Source of the DNA: Notolepis coatsorum
Taxonomy: Eukaryota; Chordata; Actinopteri; Aulopiformes; Paralepididae
DNA length: 64,000 bases
Direction of reading: 5' to 3'
Assembly (NCBI GenBank): GCA_963971535.1
Contig: OZ020599.1
Coordinates: 99,716,571-99,780,570, forward strand
Shown: piece by piece, positions 58,201 through 64,000 of the stretch
Layout of the letters: the number at the start of each line of letters is the position of its first letter
How positions within the stretch are numbered: the stretch's first letter is position 1
The notes under the pieces: generated by a model
What the model was told of the DNA's origin: nothing
Seen by the model: only the letters and a program-made list of their open reading frames with translations
The model's database searches: none
Translations under genes and position numbers: made by a program

Positions 58201-58602
58201 TTCAACACATGGTTGATTGGGATTTGTCTCGGTGCAATGCTCATTTCATCATAAAACTGTGGAGAAAACATAGAGTATAAAAACATACAAGAATACATAC
58301 AATGCAATCCCTGAAGTAGAAGTATTTCACAAACATTTAAAAATGCTACAGTGCATAAAAGAGCTCAGTGCTCAATTTAAAGTGCATATTGCCTTAAAGT
58401 GCCTGTCGGCTAGTGCTAGCCCTTATAGTACAAAGTGCCTGTGCATTAGGGCTGGAGTTCAGGTGATGTACAACCTCGGGATATGTGCTATTACCTCAGT
58501 GTTCCCAAAATAGCTGGTCTCCCATGTGATGTTCTAAAACAAATATACCTGACTTTCATTCCAGTCCAATCCTTGAGCCTAGTTGTGGCTGGAGCTGGAG
58601 AT
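58201..58602. other. Unassigned sequence left of the LTR element
   Basis: No gene. The last six bases (ggagat) are the left flank of the LTR element. Confidence 0.4.
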
Positions 58603-59227
58603 TGTTACACTCCCAGACCTGCACAAAGTTGGGAGAGGCAACCCCACATTGACATTAGAAACAATATGGGTTACTGCCCCACACAGGGGGTTGCTGGTGG
58701 GGTCATTGCTCCATCTGGTGCTCACCGGCAGTTAATGCAGTCAGTTAAGATGCTATCTGATTGCATTAGAAATATACTATTGTTACATGTAGGTTATTTG
58801 TTACAAGTGTTGTCTGTTTAGGTTGTTCTTGTGTTTTGTATTCTTTCCTGTGTTTTGTATCGCCTAGTTTATCTTCCTGTTGTTTTGATTATTGTTTGGT
58901 TCTATGTTCCCCAGCTGTTGTGATTGTTAATTGGCTGCAGTATTTATTGTTTGTTGGTTGGTCGAGTTATTGTGGCGTCATTGTCTCCTCGTTGTCCCTG
59001 TGTCGTGCCTGCCTTCCCTGTTGTTGTCAAGTGAGTTCATGCCTGTCTACCCCTGTTGTTTTCTTGTTTTCCTTCGTTGTTCTGTTAGTACTAGTGCCTT
59101 TCGTTTGTATTGTATTTTGGATTACTCAGTAAAGCTCCCTTCATCAAGTATCACCCTTCGTCTCTGTCTCGGTTCTCTCTTCCTTGTCCACAACTGTGTT
59201 CTCCTCCCTTCATCGCCACCCCCGTTC
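58603..59227 (+). repeat. Left LTR of the non-autonomous element
   Basis: Begins TGTTACACTCCCAGACCTGC. Homology with the right LTR stops after cacccccgttc, where the right copy continues ataaca. A small deletion at the LTR/internal junction is likely. Confidence 0.85.
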
Positions 59228-60326
59228 GCCACCAATTAAGAGCGCAGCGGACAAGGTGGCCGACACTATGACGATCATTCGTAGCATGGTGGACGGTGAT
59301 CTGGAACATTACTCGCCTGCCAAGTGGGTATTCTTGCTCCAGATGATCGACAAGGTCGCAACGGAGAGTCCGACACAGGAGCCAGCAATGCGGGTTATGG
59401 CTGACCACGTCGCTGCCCTCATGGATGGGTTTAGGTCACTCGCTACTACCCTACCCACCAGCCGAATCCCAGGTAGGGTCCCCATGGCTAGCGTAGCTAC
59501 GTCAGCTAACCTGTTCCCCATTGTTAGCACAACCCCGTTTGCTAGCTTTCCCCCCGCAGCTAGCCAGCCAGCTAGCATAAGACTCACGGTCAGCCTAGCT
59601 CCTGAAGCTAACCAGACGTCCACAGCTAGCACAGCCTTGCCCGTTAGCTTAGCTCCTACAGCTAACCAGACGTCCACAGCTAGCACAGTTCCGCCCGTTA
59701 GCTTAGCTCCTACAGCTAACCAGACGTCCACAGCTAGCACAGTTCCGCCCGTTAGCCTAGCTCCCGCAGCTAACCAGGCCTCCCTAGCTAGGACAGTCCC
59801 CACTGCTAGCTTAGGCTCAAGATTCACGGTCAGCCTAGTCCCTGAAGCTAACCAGACGTCCACCGCTAGCACAGCCCCGCCCGTTAGCTTACCTCCTACA
59901 GCTAACCAGACGTCCACAGCTAGCACAGTTCCGCCCATTAGGTTAGCTCCTGCAGCTAACCAGGCCTCCCCAGCTAGTACAGTCCCCACTGCTAGCTTAG
60001 GCTCAAGATTCACGGTCAGCCTAGTTCCTGAACCCAACCAGACGTCCACAGCTAGCACAGCCCTGCCCGTAAGCTTAGCTCCTACAGCTAACCAGACGTC
60101 CACAGCTAGCCCAGTTCCGCCCATTAGCTTAGCTCCCGCAGCTAACCAGGCCTCCCCAGCTAGCACAGTCCCCACTGCTAGCTTAGGCTCAAGATTCACG
60201 GTCAGCCTAGTTCCTGAGGCTGACCAGACGTCCACAGCTGGTACAGCCCCGCCCGGTAGCCTAGCCCCTACAGCTAGCTTAGGCCCCACGGTTAGCCTCC
60301 GCAGTTCACAGACCTCCGAGGCATAG
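59184..60326 (+). CDS. Repeat-rich ORF of the non-autonomous LTR element
   Basis: A frame of 380 codons. The first ATG lies inside the LTR; an alternative start is at about 59268. Residues 20-100 are non-repetitive, partly helical (DLEHYSPAKWVFLLQMIDKV) and could be a remnant of a Gag-like protein; I do not recognise it. From about residue 110 on, the protein consists of 18-residue repeats, one of which reads ASTVPPVSLAPTANQTST, grouped into a longer period of about 180 bp with ASLGSRFTVSLVPE. DNA units are 54 bp, a multiple of three, so the complementary strand is also open (60289-59309). After the stop a related STAD/SLVP composition goes on in another frame to about 60488, so a frameshift has probably shortened the ORF. 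No known function. Confidence 0.6.
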   Translation: MSTTVFSSLHRHPRSPPIKSAADKVADTMTIIRSMVDGDLEHYSPAKWVFLLQMIDKVATESPTQEPAMRVMADHVAALMDGFRSLATTLPTSRIPGRVPMASVATSANLFPIVSTTPFASFPPAASQPASIRLTVSLAPEANQTSTASTALPVSLAPTANQTSTASTVPPVSLAPTANQTSTASTVPPVSLAPAANQASLARTVPTASLGSRFTVSLVPEANQTSTASTAPPVSLPPTANQTSTASTVPPIRLAPAANQASPASTVPTASLGSRFTVSLVPEPNQTSTASTALPVSLAPTANQTSTASPVPPISLAPAANQASPASTVPTASLGSRFTVSLVPEADQTSTAGTAPPGSLAPTASLGPTVSLRSSQTSEA

Positions 60327-61119
60327 CAAGGCTCAGAGGGCGAGCGGAGCTAGTACCGCTGACAAGGCCTCCACAGCTGATCCGGCCGTCGCTACCAGCC
60401 TGGTTCCAGTCGGTGTAGCTCCGGCTGTCACCGCTCCCCCTCTGGCTATCACGCCCAGCCCAGCCGCTACGCCTGGTCCTACGCCGTGATCGGCGCCCTG
60501 GTCCTCGCCGTGGTCTTCGCCGTGGTCTTCGCCGTGGTTTTAGCCGTGGTCTTCGCCGTAGTCTGCGTTGGATCCTGCTCCGGGGGTCGTCGCCGCCGCA
60601 CCTCCGTTCCGGCTCTCCTGATCCGGTTCCTAGTCCGGTGGCTGGAGGGTCTCACATCCGGGATCCTGCTCCGGGGTCCTTACCCTCGGTCCCTGGCTCC
60701 AGGCTCCCTGACCAGCTCCCTGTTTCTCTCCCCGCCTCCCCTCTCCGGGCTTCTGTTCCCGTCCCCACCCCCCCTCATCGGGCCTCGGTCCCCGGGTCCA
60801 ACTCCCCTCTCCGGCCCCCTGTTTCTCTCCCCGCCTTCCCTCTCCAGGCCTCTGTTCCCGTCCCCAGCCCCCCTCGTCGGGCCTCGGTCCCCGGATCCAG
60901 CCCCACTCTCCGGGTATCTGTCCCCATCCCCATCCCCACCCCCCCTCCCCGGGCCTCTGCACCCGTTTTCAGCCCCCCTGGCTGCTATGCCCCTCCTGGA
61001 TTTTTTGCTCAGGCTCCCGGCCCCAGGTCTCCAGGTCCTCTCCCTGGGTTCGTTCCGGGGTCCCGGCTTCCTGCTTCACCCGTGTCCGGACGTTGTTCTC
61101 GGGGGTCTGGAAGCCCCCC

Positions 61120-61135
61120 ATTGGGGGGGAGGTAC
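61120..61135 (+). promoter_or_regulatory. Polypurine tract of the non-autonomous LTR element
   Basis: ttgggggggaggtac directly precedes the TGTTACAC of the right LTR, the expected site of the plus-strand primer. Confidence 0.75.
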
Positions 61136-62265
61136 TGTTACACTCCCAGACCTGCACAAGGTTGGGAGAGGCAACCCCACATTGACATTAGAAACAATAT
61201 GGGTTAGGGCGGTCAGGTGGCGTAACGGAGATTGCGTTCGTCACCAACCCCGGAGCGTCTGGATTCACCTGTTCGAATCCAGCTCACAGCTCCGGGGTTG
61301 TCACCAGCTTGGCTGGCCGTTCACACTAATACAATTGGCAGTATTAGAGGGTGGGAGAAGCTGGCGGGGTGGGTCCGGGTCGTTGTAAACAGCGACTCCT
61401 ACAGTTCGGTCGGGGCGCCTGCTAAGCGCGGATAGGATCTAAGTGGGATAGTGTGATCCTTCCACACGCTACGCCCTCTCAGTGAGAATCCGAGCTGCCA
61501 GGTGAAAAGAAGCGGTTGATTGGCTGGACGTGTGTCGGAGGAAGCACGTTGTAGCCTCCACTCTCCCAGACCGACTGTGGGTGGTAAGTGCGCAGCGACC
61601 AGGAAGGGGATTGGGAATTGGCATAACGACTAACATTGGGATGGGAGAAAAATCGGAGGAAAAAGGAGGGAGAAAAAGATTAAAAAAAAAAAAAAAAAAA
61701 ACAATATGGGTTACTGCCCCACACAGGGGGTTGATGGTGGGGTCATGGCTCCATATGGTGCTCACCGGCAGTTAATGCAGTCAGTTAAGATGCTATCTGA
61801 TTGCATTAGAAATATACTATTGTTACATGTAGGTTATTTGTTACAAGTGTTGTCTGTTTAGGTTGTTCTTGTGTTTTGTATTCTTTCCTGTGTTTTGTAT
61901 CGCCTAGTTTATCTTCCTGTTGTTTTGATTATTGTTTGGTTCTATGTTCCCCAGCTGTTGTGATTGTTAATTGGCTTCAGTATTTATTGTTTTATTGGTT
62001 GTTCGAGTTATTGTGGCGTCATTGTCTCCTTGTTGTCCCCGTGTCGTGCCTGCCTTCCCTGTTGTTGTCAAGTGAGTTCATGCACTGTCGTTTTCTTGTT
62101 TTCCTTTGTTGTTCTGTTAGTACTAGTGCCTTTCGTTTGTAATGTATCTTGGATTACTCAGTAAAGCTCCCTTTATCAAGTATCACCCATCGTCTCTGTC
62201 TCGGTTCTCTCTTCCTTGTCCGCAACTGTGTTCTCCTCCCTTCATCGCCACCCCCGTTCATAACA
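61136..62265 (+). repeat. Right LTR, containing a SINE
   Basis: Homologous to 58603-59227 once the SINE and one duplication copy (about 507 bp) are removed. Ends gttcataaca. Confidence 0.85.
61207..61698 (+). mobile_element. tRNA-derived SINE (family A) in the right LTR
   Basis: Starts GGGCGGTCAGGTGGCGTAAC, with an A box within that and a B box ctgttcgaatccagc at about 61270. Ends in a run of A. AAACAATATGGGTTA occurs on both sides (61192-61206 and 61699-61713). Because the left LTR lacks it, it inserted after the element. Confidence 0.94.
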
Positions 62266-62767
62266 CGAGATGGCACACAAGCGATGCTGCAGGATCGTCT
62301 GCATTCCGTTTTCCACCCTGTGCACCCTCACCAACATACTCAATACCATCTGCCTGTTCCAAAGATATTTAATGTTTGTCCACATAATTTCACAGCGCCA
62401 ACAAAGTACTGGGTCCGTTGTCTCCATATTCGGAATGGATTTGGTGCCAGCTGTCATCTCTGCCTCTCTCCATCTCCGACACCGGAGACCAAAACTACTT
62501 AGCCTACTACTTAACTATGCAGCATTTAGTGCATTTCACTAAAACGTGCCATTTCTCGCCTGTATCAACAATCAATCTGAAATCAACGCTATATTATCGG
62601 TATTATGTTTCCTCATGAATGCATGAAAGGGTGGGGGGGGGGGTTGTTTTTCTATGCTTTGATCGTTACCAACGGAATACGTTACACACACCAGTGGAGG
62701 TTTCTGTATGACAACACGTGAAACACAAATTCACTCATAATTCATAATTATTATTAATTTACATATA

Positions 62768-62812
<45 letters not shown>

Positions 62813-62972
62813 TTATTATTATTATTATTATTTTTTTTATTAGATATGTTTTCCTCTGTTAAACTCTTGCCATTGAATGGGGGATTGAATGATTGACAGC
62901 CCTTGACATCCAATACACGGAGGTTGAATATGATTGGCAGCCTTGAAAATCCAATCAGAGGTTGCTGCATTG
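62266..62972. other. Unassigned sequence with AT tracts
   Basis: No gene. (TA)n at about 62766-62802 followed by a T-run and (ATT)n to 62840. Confidence 0.45.
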
Positions 62973-63228
62973 CACAGTCAAAACGGGTCCAGCTGCAGGT
63001 CCGTAGGTTAGGTTTAGCTGGGGCCAATCTCAAGTTTCTCAAGTTTTTTTTATTAGTTGTCATACAGAAGTACAGAATACTTTTATACAAAATGTAACAG
63101 AAAGAAGAATTTTGTATAAAAGTATTCTGTACTTTTGTATGACAACTAATAAAGAAACTTGAGAAACTTGAGATTGGCCCGAGCTAAACCTAACCTACGG
63201 ACCTGCAGCTGGACTGGTTTCACTGTGT
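62973..63228. repeat. Large inverted duplication around a LINE 3' end
   Basis: Left arm 62973-63093 and right arm 63109-63228 are almost perfect inverted copies with a 15-base centre (63094-63108). Each arm contains a LINE 3' terminus (tagttgtcatacagaagtac / attctgtacttttgtatgac with a tcaagtttctcaag tail) plus about 45 bp of the same non-LINE flank (ctgcaggtccgtaggttagg). The LINE tail matches that at 9650-9720. Confidence 0.92.
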
Positions 63229-63338
63229 GAAAGAGCAAGCTAGTAGTTTAGTAAACTGTACAGCTATAACAACAGAGTAGGCTAAATTAAACTTTGCGCC
63301 AACATTAGGACCGAAGTATAAACCAGCAACTGAGCAAC

Positions 63339-63391
63339 ATGAAGAAGTGGACTTATGCATCTGGATCAGAAAAAAAGTTGTGGATGAAAAA
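63339..63391 (+). CDS. Possible first coding exon of a hAT/ZMYM-like protein
   Basis: From the ATG at 63339 the frame reads MKKWTYASGSEKKLWMK and meets a consensus splice donor (GTAAGT at 63392). A start of the type K-x-Y-x-SG-x-x-K is common at the N-terminus of hAT-derived transposases and ZMYM-like proteins in fish; this is a family impression from a very short match. No downstream exon is visible within the remaining 600 bp. It could be a chance frame. Confidence 0.3.
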
Positions 63392-63498
63392 GTAAGTAGG
63401 CTACAGTGTTTGTAAAAGCTTGTATGCTAACAGTAGCTAGCCAGCTTAGCCTACATCAAAATGATGATCACCATGCTAACTTACTGTACACACTGTAG

Positions 63499-63580
63499 GG
63501 CTGGGCAATTAATCGAAACAGAATCGCGATATCGATTCATAGAACTATGCAATCTAATTTCTAAGTTATGACTATTTTCT
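63499..63580 (+). mobile_element. hAT-like left terminus, single end
   Basis: TAGGGCTGGGCAATTAATCG followed by atcgcgatatcgattcat is the usual left end of a common fish hAT family. The other end is not in the window. Confidence 0.6.
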
Positions 63581-63625
63581 TTTATTAAAACGTTTTTTTT
63601 TTTTTTTTTTACTTTTTAAATTATT

Positions 63626-63976
63626 TTATCTGGGTTGAACATGATTTGTGGAACTCCCTCTGGTGTTGTGGTCGTAGTATTCACTGACCTTTGGGAAGTA
63701 TTTCGACATGCACATGGGTATCTTAGTGGTGTAGTGTATCTTGTAGACCAGGCCCATTGCAAGTTGCTGTACTCTGTCGTCTACTCTAAGCCATCCTAGG
63801 TTGTCAAAGTGGGCAGGGATTAGGTGGGTTTTAGGAGTAAGGTCAAGCAGTAGTCTGACCAGTTTGTTTTGTGATGTTTGTAATCTTGTTTTTAGTGCAT
63901 TTGAGGTGCTTTGGTACCATGAGGTGCAAGCATAGTCGTAGTACCCTTGAATGAATGCTCCTGTTAGAGTCTTCAA
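63626..63976 (-). pseudogene. LINE reverse-transcriptase C-terminal fragment
   Basis: A 116-residue minus-strand frame reads YYDYACTSWYQSTSNALKTR, LQTSQNKLVRLLLDLTPK, FDNLGWLRVDDRVQQLAMG and LVYKIHY. This is the region after the RT palm in many fish LINEs. It is related in type to 14817-15017 and runs toward the window edge. Confidence 0.78.
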
Positions 63977-64000
63977 GGTATTCTTGTTTACCAGAGAAGA

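Larger units (their letters stand above)
58603..62265 (+). mobile_element. Non-autonomous LTR retrotransposon
   Basis: A 3.66-kb element with direct repeats of about 620 bp (58603-59227 and 61136-62265, the latter enlarged by a SINE). The LTR starts TGTTACAC and ends ATAACA, preserved on the right copy. A purine-rich tract (GGGGGGGAGG) lies just before the right LTR. Flanks ggagat and cgagat match at five of six bases, consistent with a 5-bp duplication. The internal 1.9 kb carries a repeat-rich frame but no protease, RT or integrase. The left LTR seems to lack its last six bases and the primer site. The purine tract plus TAC before TGT resembles the Ty3/gypsy element at 1950-8479, but a relationship is inference. 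The LTRs differ at roughly 3% of sites plus small indels, so it is older than that element. Confidence 0.85.

Noticed and set aside
59309..60289. 326-codon minus-strand frame
   Set aside because: Mirror of the 54-bp in-frame repeat; the plus strand agrees with the LTR element's orientation.
60486..61388. 300-codon frame downstream of the repeat ORF
   Set aside because: Low-complexity Val/Ala and Pro/Ser/Leu sequence running into the LTR and SINE; several overlapping frames are open.

Overview
This window looks like teleost fish DNA with no host protein-coding gene that I can support. It is an intergenic (or large intronic) stretch built from transposable elements nested in one another, several SINE families, long microsatellites and at least five minisatellite arrays. 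The fish assignment is an inference from three things: a Ty3/gypsy chromovirus of the sushi type, V-SINE/DANA-like SINEs with the conserved core 'TTCTGTGTGGAGTTTGCATG', and a high density of short hAT-like elements with 8-bp target duplications. There is no prokaryotic architecture, operon or CRISPR.

Layout. 0-13.6 kb: an (ATAG)n repeat, then an almost complete Ty3/gypsy chromovirus on the minus strand (1950-8479) with two nearly identical LTRs, gag, and a pol broken inside RNase H. It is followed by a decayed APE-type LINE (about 8956-13590, minus) that was hit by an L2-like LINE 3' end and by a SINE. 13.9-28 kb: a probable solo LTR, LINE 3' ends, a TTAA-flanked MITE, four or five hAT-type elements with visible target duplications (one nested in another transposon), a 38-bp minisatellite and long GT and TC tracts. 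28-37.6 kb: a hAT-like TIR pair enclosing an L1-like pseudogene, which is itself split by a 1.3-kb element with a 9-bp duplication; another TIR pair; a 22-bp minisatellite; a SINE; a Harbinger-like MITE and a hAT MITE.

37.7-44.1 kb: a 5.6-kb inverted-repeat-bounded composite, of a superfamily I do not recognise, lying inside a 30-bp satellite array. It carries a 5S-rRNA-derived block and a tRNA-derived SINE. 44-50.7 kb: three SINE families inserted into one another, a mariner-like MITE and a hAT element. 51.4-55.2 kb: a roughly 3-kb array of a 38/40-bp unit that seems to have grown from the end of a small TIR element, capped by a hAT element in its last unit. 56-64 kb: a hAT MITE, an RT fragment, a (GATA)n repeat, a non-autonomous LTR element (58603-62265) with an 18-residue-repeat ORF, a 250-bp inverted duplication, a possible hAT-type first exon and a LINE fragment.

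How it works together: the only machinery that could have been self-sufficient is the Ty3/gypsy element, which shows a self-priming arrangement (RNA 5' end complementary to the primer site, as in Tf1/sushi). Its pol is now defective. Everything else appears non-autonomous and would need enzymes from elsewhere in the genome. All family names come from motifs and termini read by eye; no database search was possible.
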